Assembly: GCA_963995505.1 (NCBI GenBank)
Contig: OZ023182.1
Span: 201,001-265,000 of the forward strand
Length of the DNA stretch: 64,000 nt
From: Hypericum androsaemum
Lineage: Eukaryota; Streptophyta; Magnoliopsida; Malpighiales; Hypericaceae
Direction: 5' to 3'
Position numbers and translations under genes: made by a program. Each line of letters starts with the position of its first letter. Within the stretch, counting starts at the first letter, position 1. The notes under the pieces were generated by a model that searched no databases, was not told the origin of the DNA, and saw only the letters and a list, made by a program, of their open reading frames with translations. This document shows, in pieces, positions 1 through 11,764 of this stretch.

Positions 1-1826
1 TCGGGAGAGGAAGTGTCAGCTCAGAACCAAGTTAAGGCATCCGTCCAACGGAAAATTCGACAAAGCATAGCCGATGAGGTACCACCCTTGTTTCTTTTTG
101 GCTTTATTTGATTTCCAAGGTTCATCCTCCTTTGTTCTTATATTGTTTAAAGTTGGTATTATTGTTTCAGTACCCAGGACTTGAGCCGGTGCTCGAAGAT
201 TTGCTTCCCAAGAAGTCGCCTTTAGTTGTTGTCAAGTGGTGAGCTTAGCCCGTTTTCTTGTAGACCCCAAAAGAGTTTGATTAGTCGAGGCCCATTTGTT
301 TTTAATCGATGGGGCTTTTCGAAAAAATGTTGCAGCCAGAATCATCTGAACCTGGTTGTGGTCAACAATGTGCCTTTGTTTTTCAACATCCGGGACGGTC
401 CTTACATGCCCACTTTGCGCCTCCTCCATCAGTGTAACTTCTCTCATCCTCTTATTGGATTTTGTTGTTCTGCTTCTTCAGTGTTTTCGTGGTTGGGGCG
501 TTTTGGCAGAATGATTTGAGGGTGGGATTTGGTGTTCTTCTGCTTCTGAATCGCGTGTATAACCCCGCTGCTCTTGCAAAGTTTTGATCTTTCAAGCCTA
601 CCTTTTGGGCAGTGGCGTCACATTCCTGTGCATTTGCTTGCTAACAGTGTGAGTTCACCACCAACATTGCACTTAAGCCATAACCTAATCATGCAAGACT
701 ATTGGCTGCTCTACTTGATGTTTGGAACTACTGTATGATTATTCTTTCATGTTTTTGGAAACTTGAGATATTTTTCTTTGTGTTATTTTGTCTTGCTGGC
801 TTTACAGATCCAAACATCATGAAGAAGTTACAAGTAGACAGAGGTGCAATTAAATTCGTCCTCTCTGGTGCAAATATAATGTGCCCTGGACTTACATCGC
901 CTGGTGGTGTTTTGGATGAGGCTGTGGAAGCCGAAACCCCTGTGGTACTTATTCACTTTTCCTTATAATTTTTGTCTCTTAAGCTCTAATGGGTCTTTTG
1001 GGGCATGACGATTCTGTCAAGGTTGCTTTGTATACACTTGGATCTCCTGCCTCTCTGAGTTATATTGGTGTCGTGTCTGGGGAGGGCACATGCTTACTTG
1101 AGTCGTCATCTGAATCTTTCAGGCTATAATGGCTGAAGGAAAGCAGCATGCTCTTGCTATTGGCTTCACAAAGATGTCAGCAAAAGACATGTATGTTGTT
1201 CTCCCAATTACTGTGTTGTTACTCCCAGTTTGATCTAAATTTTTACTTGTTCTTAGATATAGCTTTTAATGGGAACTGTGACATTGAATTGTAGTAAGGT
1301 TGAAATGCAATCATTAATGGAACAAAGCCTTGTAAGCTAAGAGAAAGGAGAAAGGGCTCCCTTGTGTGCATGTGGGGGGTGTGTGTGTGTGTTTTGGGAT
1401 GGGGTGGGTGTGGACAGGCAGAGGTGGGAGGTGGTTCAACAATGGAACTTGGCAATAAGCAGGCCTTGTTAGTCTCCTTCTATGTTTCACAGGTCTTCAA
1501 GAATTGCATTTCCGTCTTATGTCTACAGAAAAGCAGTTAACAAGGGAATAGGAGTTGACAACATGCATTATCTCAATGATGGTCTTTGGAAGGTATTTCG
1601 TCGTAAAACCGTTCATCTTGATGCTACAGTTATCTTTCATTCTTGGCCCACACAACAAAAATATCTCTTAGTTGACGTTACCTTTTTCATCTTGATGAAT
1701 AAATTTCAAGAACCATATGCGCACGGTCTGTAATTCGTAGTTCTTATTAGCGATGATTGTTCTTATACCTTCTGAAACCCTAACATGTTGTTGATTATTG
1801 ACATGCAGATGTTGACTTTAGATTAA
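1..1826 (+). CDS. MCTS1: MCTS1 (MCT-1) homologue, PUA-domain translation factor, 5' end cut by window
   Basis: Seven exons are readable: 1-78 (partial), 171-238, 336-433, 808-944, 1123-1190, 1529-1592 and 1809-1826 (stop TAA). Every intron is GT..AG and the phases agree, giving 176 residues; by comparison with the family only about five N-terminal residues lie outside the window. Recognisable family blocks are [60 protein letters not shown] and [19 protein letters not shown]. The first half matches the DUF1947-like domain and the second the PUA RNA-binding domain. In animals MCTS1 pairs with DENR to promote re-initiation and release of deacylated tRNA from 40S subunits; the same cytosolic role here is inferred from homology. 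The protein ends WKMLTLD, and the last exon holds only six codons including the stop. Its 3' end faces that of the SWEET gene. Confidence 0.93.
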
Positions 1827-2263
1827 GTTTTGCGACAGCACTGTCAAGATGCGCCGAGCGAGAAGCTGACTGGCACGTATCAGCATTCTACATGGCTTTT
1901 CTTCCTTTTGGTGCATTTGCTTTGCTATATTCAGGAGATCAAGTGTCATGTAATCCTTAACTTCTGATCACCTCTAACAAAATTATTTTGCTATATCATT
2001 CCATCCCTAGAGCGCACCACTGGGCGAGGTCATTACGATTCTCGCTCCGGCGAGAGCACCGCGCCTTGACCTCTTTTATCTTTTTTCCTCATCATGAGTT
2101 TCGTTTGAGTTACCTCAGTTAGAGCTACGCCAAAACATAGTAATGATCTTAGCAACCGTTGCTAGTTAACTTACAACAAAAAAAGACCCGTATCGTTCTT
2201 GCATCATCCTACAATAATCAAAGACCGTCTTCTTCTTCTTCTTCCTCTTCATCCTCTTCACAT
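1827..2263. other. 3' UTRs between convergent MCTS1 and SWEET genes
   Basis: This short spacer should hold both 3' UTRs. No further gene is visible. A pyrimidine-rich TTC-type microsatellite (about 2228-2260) abuts the SWEET stop codon. A small GC-richer patch at 2008-2075 stands out from its AT-rich surroundings but shows no recognisable family. Confidence 0.6.
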
Positions 2264-5169
2264 CTAGACATCCTTCAGTTTGTCCCAAGTCTGCAAGTCA
2301 TAAGGACCGAGAGAGAGCGTCTTGACGATCTTCTGCAAGCTTTCTTGGCGGCTGACGGATGGCTTCGGGAGAGACTGCCCCTTCTTGAGGTTTAGAACAT
2401 TCTTATTAGAAACCTCAAGGCCATCGCAATGGGCATTCCCGACAACTGTTTCCTCTGGTGAACGCATTTCAATGTCTCCTTTGCCATCTTGTTCTCCCTC
2501 CATTTCCTCGTAAGATGACGATGTATTCTTATTGTACATCACGTAGAGGACCAACTGGAGTGACCCCATCACAAAACCTATCGCATTTGGGACCTGGAAA
2601 CAAGGTTGAAAGGAAATGATGTCTTAGAAACACAATCGGAAACTTAAAAAGAAGACACTATTAAAATAATTGTCTACACTCTTAAGAGTGTTCGAAAAAG
2701 TTGTCCTCTAAGACCACTTGCAACGGGAAAAAAAGAGTGGGTCGTGACCCACCCCATGTCAGAAAAATTTTTCAAAAAAATTGGAAAAGGATAAATCTGG
2801 TGCAGCCCAGAGCAGTCGGCCCGCGAGCCAATTTTTTTTAAATCTAGTTTAGTTATATTTAGTATAATATTATTCGAGAAAAATATGAAAATTTGTATTT
2901 TTATAAATTGAGCATAATATTTTTAAAGGGTATATAATTTATTTTTTAATTTTCTATGAAAATTTGTATAACTAATACATGTTTGTGGATGAGAGAGAAA
3001 TAAATTGTGTATACTGTGACATAGGTTGGGATGGGTTGTTATTGTGAGTATCAAATATTTAATTGAGTTGAGTATAGATGAGTGCGAAATTAATTATTTA
3101 TTCTTTGACCTAGGTTGGGATGAGTTGTTGTTGTGCGTGGCCCAAATATGATATCCGAATACATGGATTTACCAAAAAAAATAGATGATGAGACATGAAA
3201 AGAACAAAAGTAAACTTACCCCAATGTAGTAGTCTTTGACAAGCACAGCGTAAATGGACCACACTCCACCATTTAGGAAGAGAAAGAAAGAGAGCAGGAA
3301 AGGCATGTACTCCACGCTCTTGGTCTCTATCACTGTTCTCTGCCATGCGCGAGGATTAACTAGGATGAGAGCTACAAGATCACACATTTCTACGCTTCCA
3401 ATTTTCAGTTATTTATTTATTTTGTTAATTTATCATGATTTAATTTATTTTTTTTACAAAATTATAAGTCAATCACTTGTGGAAATTTATATTGCAAAAT
3501 ATGATTTTATTCAAAAGTACAAAAAATAAAAAACTCTTAAAACATTTTGCAAAAAGACATGGACTAAATGTTGGTGATTCTGTAGGTATAAGTTCCAAAA
3601 AATTTAAATTTTTTAAAGAAAGTTTTGGGTCTAAATTTTACGAATGAAAAAAAATTAAGGCATGAAGATGAGTAAATAAATTGGGTGAACCGAAAGGGAG
3701 AAATTTTCACGTAGTTGGTAAAGAAACTTACCATGGCGGACAATGGAGCTGCATACATGCCTATAGTTAACGCAGCACATAAAATCCCAACAAATGTGAG
3801 CCGCACGCTTCCATGTATAGCTAGCAGAGTTACTGCTATAACTGCCCCTAGAAAAATAACATCACATAGAGCTACTAGCTTTCCTGTACTCACCTGCATC
3901 AACTTCGTCTTAATTACTATCACCAACCATTCCAATATGGAGAACCCCAATTCATAAATTTAATTACTAACCAAATATAAAAATTAGATTGATGACGCTT
4001 TAAAATCTCCATATGTACTCAAAATTTTAAATTAATAAATAAATTGATTTTCCAGACTAATAAACAAACTGACTATACTCATTACTTACTATCAATGTGT
4101 TAATCGCGTGATAACAATAGCACATGAAGGGTTTGGAATTACAGGTAGGTTTCTCTCACCTTCTTATCTTTGGGAGCGTAAATGAGAAAGAGGGTGACGT
4201 AAACGGACTGGAAGAGGGCACCGGCACCATTAACGGTGACGACAAGTAAGCCATTTGGCTTGAGGAGTCCATAGAAGGTCCACAAACTTGTGCTTAGAAG
4301 TGTTGTAACGTATGGCAATCCTTTGTAATCCTCCGTGGATTTTGCTTTCACTATCCTCGCAAACGTCTTTCTGTATCCACCACTCCACCCACACAAACTC
4401 ACATGATGCATTACCATATTTGTAAACAATATCTCACATGTAATGTTAGTGGGGACTGTACCTAATAATTAACTATGTCAACAATTAAATCAAAAAGTAG
4501 TTCGGTAGGTGAAATTTAGTATTCACAATTATACTGTATCTATTACGCTTTGCTTCATAGAGTACACAGCCAATTCCAAAGCAAGAGTATTCAGCTGTAA
4601 GTTTCCTTTCGAATATATCGAGAGATTCGAGCATTGTTCGACCCTAAAAATTTTTCTTTTTTTTATAAGTAATTATAAAAGTTATTATGATAACATATTT
4701 TTCATTCGAAAGACTTGACCTCAATACTTACTTAAAAAATCTAAATTCATTAGAACTTGTACTAACTATCTTGGTCATCCGAACTAACATTTACTCTAAA
4801 GTAACGGTATACTACCACCAACCAAAATGTTAATTAACCCATATTAACGTACTACCAATTATCCCGTGAACAAGAAGCATCTTTTCGGGTCCTCACTACC
4901 CTAACCAAACCTCACGTAGTAATATTATACAGTATCTTACACACGAATATTCCACGAGATCAGAAATAATACCTATAAAAAAGTAAGATATTGTTATACT
5001 CACATTGGAGAAGCGAACACTAGAATAGAAATAACGTTACCTGCAATCATAAAACATATATTTATTAGAGTAATGCATGGGAAAAAACACACAAGGCGAT
5101 GAGAAATGAAATAATTAATTAATTGACAGACATACCAAGGATGCCAACGAAGAAACTTGCGGTAGCCAT
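2264..5169 (-). CDS. SWEET16/17: SWEET sugar transporter, clade IV (SWEET16/17-like)
   Basis: Six exons on the minus strand: 5136-5169, 5004-5040, 3732-3893 preceded by 4160-4370, then 3220-3339 and 2264-2593. Sizes 34, 37, 211, 162, 120 and 330 bp match the classic SWEET exon pattern and join into 297 residues. The start ATG (5167-5169) begins MATASFFVGILGNVISILVF. Two MtN3/saliva triple-helix repeats are visible, with the signatures YGLLKPNGLLVVTVNGAGA, AAPLSAM and KSVEYMPFLLSFFLFLNGG. Seven membrane helices are expected. Clade IV members act as facilitative fructose/glucose carriers in the tonoplast, and that location is inferred from the clade. The long hydrophilic tail, including SLPKPSVSRQESLQKIVKTL, resembles the tail I remember for rice SWEET16. 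A Mutator-like element lies immediately upstream. Confidence 0.94.
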
Positions 5170-5289
5170 GAAGCAATGGTTGGAAGAGACAGCAAGAGGT
5201 AGGAGGAAGCTGCCTGGGAGTGTGTTGAGTACTGGATAGAGATATATGGTAGAGTACTGTTCTGCGGACACCGAATGGTGTTTTGTGGT

Positions 5290-5312
5290 CATTATATAAT
5301 ATATAATTATAT
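5290..5312 (-). promoter_or_regulatory. Probable TATA region of the SWEET gene
   Basis: On the minus strand an AT-only run containing TATATTATATAATG lies about 120-145 bp upstream of the SWEET start codon, a normal TATA distance for a short 5' UTR. The 9-bp target duplication of the neighbouring transposon starts only 6 bp further upstream. No transcript evidence is available. Confidence 0.4.
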
Positions 5313-5326
5313 GGTGATAAAATCTT

Positions 5327-6233
5327 GGGAAAATTATTCTCAGCCCCTGGTGTTTGGTATATTTAAGGCTCGCCCTCCTGTATTCTGGTAATCGATTAAA
5401 AATTCCCCGAAGTTTGATTTTATTATACTCTCAGGCCCCTCGCTGATGTCATCAATTTTTTTTCTAGTAAAATGACTGATATACCCTTAAAAATCAATTT
5501 AAAAACTAATAAATTAATAAATGGAAAAGCCGAACAACAAAATTCCTAACCGTCAGCAGCTACCGTCAACGAGCACCGGTGGAATTCCGGTTGCACGGCC
5601 AGCTCAACTACCTCTCATCTTCTGTCTCAATAGATGCCTGTGTACTACCTCTCATCTTCCTAACTGACAGCAGCTATCTTCTTTCTCAATCGACGCCCGT
5701 CACGAGATCGCCGTCGATGTCTCTCCAATCGATTTAGACGGCGGTGCCGGTAAGGGAACAAGGACAGTGAAACGGGGGATTGAGCCCTAATTGGTGAAGT
5801 GCATCGGGTGGAACTGTCGTACACGCAGTCGATTTCCCCAATTAATTTTCTCTAGGCAGCTCGGGTGGAGCCGTCGTACTTGGCTCACCTAGAGTGTAAT
5901 AGGATTCGGTGAGTTTTAACAACACTTGACAAATTTTTGGTCGTAGGAGGAGGACGATGGAGATGGATTCCCGGAGATGTCTGAGTCGCCGTTGAAGATG
6001 GGATGCCTTTGATGTCCGGTTGTCGGGGAGATGGAAGGGATGATTCAGAGAAGAAAAATTTGAGGTATAATGGTCATTTCAATAATAAAATAATAATATC
6101 TTGACCGCTGACGTCAGCGAGGGGCCCTAGAGTATAATAAAACCAAACCTCTGGGAGTTTTTATCGATTACCGGAATACAGGGGGCCGAACCTTAAATAT
6201 ACCAAATACCAGGGGTCTGAACGTAATTTACCC
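5327..6233. mobile_element. Non-autonomous Mutator-like element with long TIRs and 9-bp TSD
   Basis: The two ends are inverted copies of each other for at least 120 bp with mismatches: left begins GGGAAAATTATTCTCAG, right reverse complement begins GGGTAAATTACGTTCAG. A perfect 9-bp direct repeat TAAAATCTT flanks it (5318-5326 and 6234-6242), the Mutator-superfamily size. The 907-bp element has no transposase. Its GC-rich middle (about 5540-5960) differs in base content from the AT-rich ends and may be captured host sequence, but I could not identify a source gene. Confidence 0.88.
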
Positions 6234-6242
6234 TAAAATCTT

Positions 6243-6854
6243 TGGGTTTAATTCTCTTTTCGTGTACATCCGACACGTAGCATTTGATTTGCAAATCTAG
6301 CAATGGGCTCAAGCCCTTTAATGGCAAGTGGGCCCAACCAATTTGCCGTGACAAAATTTGATTTGCTGTATGTGACAGTAAAGTTACTTTACTGGTCCCT
6401 TTCCCCGAGAGTGTCGGTTTTGATATATTGTACCGTTAACATAGTTTATTCCTCGAAATCTATTGATTTGGGAGTTTCAAATTTCAAAATGTTTATTCTA
6501 AAAAGTGACCCGCATGTTGATTTGTACAATTTTACGGCTTGATAATTTTAGTCGGTTTGATACTAAACCTAAATTGTTCCCGCGTATTCCACATCTTTAG
6601 CCTAAGTGTATTCTAGTTGGTCCTCATTTTTTTTCCATTTAATCGGATATCTCATTTACTTAATTAATCAAGATTCAAATAAAACTTTAATTTATTTGAA
6701 TTTTATGCTTTTAAAATTTAAGAGTGAGTTTTTATAGTCAAATATTTTCTTTGATTCATAGTTTCAAGTTTTGTTGACAACTTTTGACCAAAAAAGGTTT
6801 TGTAAACAACTAATTAATCTCCTTAGGTTAGGATTTTTTCGACAGCATTAAATC
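6243..6854. other. Intergenic, AT-rich, nothing recognised
   Basis: A short open frame at 6303-6542 shows no known motif and no support as a gene. The stretch is otherwise AT-rich and ends at the first copy of a 646-bp duplication. Confidence 0.6.
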
Positions 6855-8154
6855 AACATCAAGAGTATAATATTGTCACGCTAACATGCGCAATTAATCA
6901 CATAAACTTTTCCGTTATATCAACCTTTTTTACTTTTGTTCTTCCACCGCTGGATGGTTATGATTGAGATTCGAAACTTTCTAGAAATGTGGATGAGGCC
7001 GATTTGTTAAACTTGTTACCCTTCGACATGGTGGTGGTACCTAATTTGAAGGAAAAGAACACAAAAAGATGTGGCTTTGATTGAGACCATCATCAAATAT
7101 CTCGATTGACTATGATGTGGAATTGCTTGTCATGGAAGTCCAAACATGGCTTATGAACCTTTCTCTTCGCTCCCTTGTATATGTGTCTCATTTGGCTAAT
7201 CGTGTTGTTGATTAGTTAATAAAGACTAATAGGCTAAGTTCTATTTTAGATGGAGTTGTTCATAACCCTCCTGTTGAACTTCTATCACTCCTTTTGTATG
7301 ACTCTAAAGACTAATATTTATACAAGTATGTTAGGAATTCAGCAACTAGAGAACAAGATCGCACAAAGAACACGGAACAAGAGAATTACGTGGTTCGGCC
7401 TAGTGCCTACGTCCACGGTGAGAAAGGAGAAATTTTATTGATGGATCCGAGTCACAAAGCTATACAAAACCTTAGGGTAACATGCCTTTATATAGAGGCA
7501 TGTTAACATCAAGAGTATAATATTGTCACGCTAACATGCGCAATTAATCACATAAACTTTTCCGTTATATCAACCTTTTTTACTTTTGTTCTTCCACCGC
7601 TGGATGGTTATGATTGAGATTCGAAACTTTCTAGAAATGTGGATGAGGCCGATTTGTTAAACTTGTTACCCTTCGACATGGTGGTGGTACCTAATTTGAA
7701 GGAAAAGAACACAAAAAGATGTGGCTTTGATTGAGACCATCATCAAATATCTCGATTGACTATGATGTGGAATTGCTTGTCATGGAAGTCCAAACATGGC
7801 TTATGAACCTTTCTCTTCGCTCCCTTGTATATGTGTCTCATTTGGCTAATCGTGTTGTTGATTAGTTAATAAAGACTAATAGGCTAAGTTCTATTTTAGA
7901 TGGAGTTGTTCATAACCCTCCTGTTGAACTTCTATCACTCCTTTTGTATGACTCTAAAGACTAATATTTATACAAGTATGTTAGGAATTCAGCAACTAGA
8001 GAACAAGATCGCACAAAGAACACGGAACAAGAGAATTACGTGGTTCGGCCTAGTGCCTACGTCCACGGTGAGAAAGGAGAAATTTTATTGATGGATCCGA
8101 GTCACAAAGCTATACAAAACCTTAGGGTAACATGCCTTTATATAGAGGCAAACC
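6855..8154. repeat. Tandem duplication of about 650 bp that includes part of an LTR
   Basis: Positions 6855-7500 and 7505-8150 read as identical 646-bp copies with a period of 650 bp. Each copy carries about 475 bp of flanking DNA plus the first 172 bp (plus-strand orientation) of the neighbouring Copia LTR. The partial LTR at 7329-7500 is therefore a duplicate, not a separate insertion. Identity of the copies, against roughly 1-2% divergence between the element's own LTRs, implies the duplication is younger than the insertion, or is an assembly artefact. Confidence 0.85.
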
Positions 8155-8266
8155 CTTGTACATCAAGTAAGCTATCTAGGTCAAATTAGGAGTCCAAAAC
8201 TTAGTCCGAATAGAATAGGAAACAAGCCCACAAAATTTCCTCTTCAATTTTTTGACATCTCTAACA
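7979..8266 (-). repeat. 3' LTR of the deleted Copia element
   Basis: 288 bp, near-identical to 10335-10622. In minus orientation it begins TGTTAGAGATGTC and ends CCTAACA. Its outer 172 bp are repeated again at 7329-7500 by the tandem duplication. Confidence 0.9.
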
Positions 8267-8656
8267 ATCTCTACCTTGGCGAGAAATCATCCCATGGACG
8301 AACCATAAAGCTCCATCCGAACTTCAACAAACTCCACCTTAATGAAAGACCGCCCTATGAAGAACTATGAGAACTTGAGGAACCAAACCAACTCTACCAG
8401 CTCCACCTTGACCATAGATACACCGCCATCAATAAGACCATCTCAACTTTCTCACCACCTTAGTTCAATCACTTGGAGCCAGCCCCCAAGCTCGAGCTTC
8501 CGAGCTTGCTTGGCGTCTTCCCTCCAATCTCCATCGAACCCCAACTAGCAAGTCCACCTGCTGAAGCAAACTTGTGACCAATAGATGCGCTCTCTATTTT
8601 TCGATCAACCCCATGCTCCACAACTTCGAACTGCTTCTCCGCTGGACCTTCTTGCC

Positions 8657-10308
8657 TCATACCAATGCTACATGCCATAGCATACAAAGGGCAACCTTCT
8701 GTTCTACCAAGTAGAACCCTTGACATGCCACGAACTCCACCGTTCGGCCTTGAGTGAGATCCCGATTCGCCCGTAGTGCTACCAACGGCTTTGCATTCCC
8801 CATGCAAAACCTACCCAACACCTTTGACGTGCACGTCTCTTTAGACAACCATAGCGGGAACTTGCTAACTTTGTCTCCGCGAATCCCAACTCCACTCAAA
8901 CCATTCATGTCAAGCTTTCGCTCCATCACACAAGAGCTTTTCTCCCCTCTATCAAAATCCAACGATGTGACTCCACCTACAACCGTATTCCCCACTAACC
9001 TATAGGTGTTCCTAGCATTCCTTTCACCCTTCATCACCACCACAGCATCCTTCTCCACCTCCATTAGCCCGCCTACAACATTATAGTTGTACCCACTATA
9101 ATCCAAGGCTCCTAACGAGATCAAATTCCTCTCCAACTTCGGAACATGCCTAACCCCACACAATTTTCTCTCAACACCATCCCACATCTTGATTTGGATA
9201 TCACCTATTCCACCAATTCTGCAAGTAGAACTGTCACCCATAGTCACCATACCTGAATCAACGAACTTGTAGGTGTCGAACCACCCTCTCTTGGGCGTCA
9301 TGTGGAAAGAGCAAGCGCTATCCAAAATCCAGGAATCTTGATTTGGATATCACCTATGCCACCAATTTTGCAAGTAGAACTGTCACCCATAGTCACCATA
9401 CCTGAATCAACGAACTTGTAGGTGTCGAACCACCCTCTCTTGGGCGTCATGTGGAAAGAGCAAGCGCTATCCAAAATCCAGGAATCAGAATGCTTTGGAC
9501 TTGATAAAACAGAAAGAAGATCACCATCTGACCTGTCCGAATGTGAGGCCACATTCACGGAACCTGATCCTTTTTCCTCGCGATCTCGAGTTCTTTTTGG
9601 ACAATCCTTCTTCACGTGCCCTTTTTCTCCGCACTCGAAGCAATTTTCCTTGAACCTCCTTGACCACGACTTGGATCCCTTCCTGTCTTTTGCCCCACTA
9701 CGATCACCATGGCTACCCCTCACAACTAGCCCTTCCGTTTGTTCATCGTCAATTTTCCTTCTTTGATGAAACCCTAGCAGAGCACTTGTGATATCTTCCA
9801 ACACCAGGGACTCCTTCCTCCAAGTTAGAGTTGTAACCAAATTTTCGTAGCCAGGTAAAGAATTCAGCAGCAACAATGCCTTGTCTTCTTCCTCGAACTT
9901 CACATCAACCTTTCTCAAGTCGCTCACAAGTTGACTAAAACCATTAATGTGTTGGCTCAAATCCGAGCCCTCCTTCATTTTGAGCCCGTACAATCTTTGC
10001 TTAAGATAAAGCTTGTTCGACAAAGACTTAGACATATACCTTGCCTCCAATTTCTTCCATACCTCAGCTGGTGACTCCTCATCCATGACGTGATACATCA
10101 CATCATCCGCCAAGCACAAGCGAATTGTCGCCACCGCCTTGGCCCCCATCTCCTTCCACTCTTGCTCCTCCATCTTCTCGGGCTTCTTCTTCGAGAGCGC
10201 GATGACCATCTCTTGTTGCACGAGGAGATCCTTGACACGCCTTTGCCATAATCCAAAATTCGAAGAACCATCGAACTTCACAAGAGCAAACTTCGCACCG
10301 TCCGTCAT
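8657..10308 (-). pseudogene. gag: Copia gag with protease start, broken by a 149-bp duplication
   Basis: Translation starts at the ATG at 10306-10308 (MTDGAKFALVKFDGSSNFGL). The gag body is of the Ty1/Copia gag polypeptide type. A CCHC zinc knuckle, CFECGEKGHVKKDC, is intact, followed by the protease active-site region written DSACSFHMTP. A 149-bp direct duplication (9188-9336 repeated at 9337-9485) shifts the frame, so the first frame ends at 9298 with an unrelated short tail and protease-like sequence resumes in the frame covering 8657-9325. The core active-site triplet reads DSA where aspartic proteases have DT/SG. The product could bind nucleic acid but should not process itself. Confidence 0.82.
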
Positions 10309-10334
10309 CCTCCAACCCAAGCTCTGAGACCAAT

Positions 10335-10622
10335 TGTTAGGAATTCAGCAACTAGAGAACAAGATCGCACAAAGAACACGGAACAAGAGAATTACGTGGT
10401 TCGGCCTAGTGCCTACGTCCACGGTGAGAAAGGAGAAATTTTATTGATGGATTCGAGTCACAAAGCTATACAAAACCTTAGGGTAACATGCCTTTATATA
10501 GAGGCAAACCCTTGTACATCAAGTAAGCTATCTAGGTCAAATTAGGAGTCCAAAACCTAGTCCGAATAGAATAGGAAACAAGCCCACAAAATTTCCTCTT
10601 CAATTGCTTGACATCTCTAACA
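10335..10622 (-). repeat. 5' LTR of the deleted Copia element
   Basis: 288 bp partner of 7979-8266. It is followed in element orientation by the primer-binding-site-like TTGGTCTCAGAGC at about 10321-10333. Confidence 0.9.
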
Positions 10623-11125
10623 AAGTGCTAGCTTTTACCCTTCAAAAAAAATATATCGTTCGTTCCCTTTCAGAAAAAATCTCATCGGTTAAAGAAGCTA
10701 CGCTAATAATGTCGATGATGCAAAGACGCATGTGACAACTTCAATTGTGGTCCTCTTTGTTCAAAACGACGAGAGGTTTTGTACCACCGGTAATTTGCTA
10801 TTTTGATTTGATTTAAATTAATCGACTTAATAATTTAAATCAAATATTACTTGGTTTTGAAAGAATTTTTTTTTCTCAATGACCGTATGTCGTAACGTAG
10901 TTGAAGCAATCAATGAACCTAATAGATTAGAGATTAAAATAATCTCTCTGCAGAGAAGAATCCATCTCTCAAAAATAAAAATGAAATCTTTTCAGAGTAA
11001 AAACTCAATAACTAATATTATTCTAAAAAATGTATCTCAAACTACAGGCCAACAACCTTATAAAGAGCTAGGGTTTAATCTAGAATTCTAAATAACTTAA
11101 AATACGAAATAAGCTATTAGAAAAT
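10623..11125. other. Intergenic, nothing recognised
   Basis: AT-rich DNA between two Copia remnants. A short open frame at 10879-11091 has no recognisable motif. Confidence 0.5.
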
Positions 11126-11682
11126 AATAAAATAATACTTATGTTGTGGATCTTCCTGATGAGTATGGGGTATCCAAACAATACTTAAGATGGATTCGGT
11201 AGAGTCGGTTTGGTATTACAAATTTTCGTGGTTCTTCACGGGACGGTGTTTCATCAAGGTGGAGTTTGTTGAGTTTCAGGTGGAGTTTCATGGTTCTTCG
11301 CAATAGATGATTTCTCGTCAAGGTGGAGATTGTTGGGATGTCAAAAAAATCAGGGAACTGGCGGCCGCCAGTGGCGGCAAAAAGGAGCTCTTGAATTTGG
11401 TAGATTCAATTGGCGCCCGCCAGATCCCCGTGGCATATTTTTCTGTTTTATTTCGGCTCTTGTTTTGGATTCATAGATTCGACCTAGATAGGTTGCTTGA
11501 TGTACAAGAGTTCATCTATTAAATAAAGATGTGTTACCCTAGGTTATGTATGGCTTTGTAGCTACTCATCAATAAAAGTTTTTCTTTCTCCCAGTGAACG
11601 TAGATATTAGGCCAAACCACGTAATCTTATGTGTCCATTATTCTTTGTGCATTGTTGTTCTCTTGTGGATAATTTTCTAACA
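11125..11682 (+). mobile_element. Truncated Copia end with one LTR, plus orientation
   Basis: The LTR at 11331-11682 begins TGTTGGGATGTC and ends TTTCTAACA. It is preceded by the polypurine tract GTCAAGGTGGAGAT. Both this LTR and the roughly 200 bp before it are recognisably similar to the corresponding region of the 7979-10622 element (reverse complemented), including the phrase ending CCAAACCACGTAAT. It is therefore a 3' fragment of a related element lying in the opposite orientation. The rest of the internal region and the other LTR are missing. Confidence 0.75.
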
Positions 11683-11764
11683 TGGTCATGAAGACCTCTT
11701 CGTATGGGTTATTCATCTTTTTGGGTTGTGAAACTAGATAACACTTATCTTAGTATCCTATTAC

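Larger units (their letters stand above)
7979..10622 (-). mobile_element. Internally deleted Copia retrotransposon
   Basis: The minus-strand element has two 288-bp LTRs (10335-10622 is the 5' LTR, 7979-8266 the 3' LTR) with TG..CA ends. They differ at about four positions. The flanking repeat is AAGTA on the left and AAGTG on the right, a target duplication with one change. After the 5' LTR the minus strand reads TTGGTCTCAGAGC, a variant of the usual initiator-tRNA-Met primer site TGGTATCAGAGC. A purine-rich CCAAGGTAGAGAT precedes the 3' LTR. Only gag and the start of protease remain; integrase, reverse transcriptase and RNase H are absent, so it could move only with help from another element. 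Confidence 0.9.

Noticed and set aside
1243..1455. Minus-strand His/Pro-rich frame in an MCTS1 intron
   Set aside because: Arises from a GT/GGGT repeat on the plus strand inside an intron.
6303..6542. 79-codon plus-strand frame downstream of the SWEET-side transposon
   Set aside because: No motif, no splice context, AT-rich surroundings; likely chance.
7329..7500. Separate solo LTR fragment
   Set aside because: Identical to 7979-8150 within a 650-bp tandem duplication, so it is not an independent insertion.
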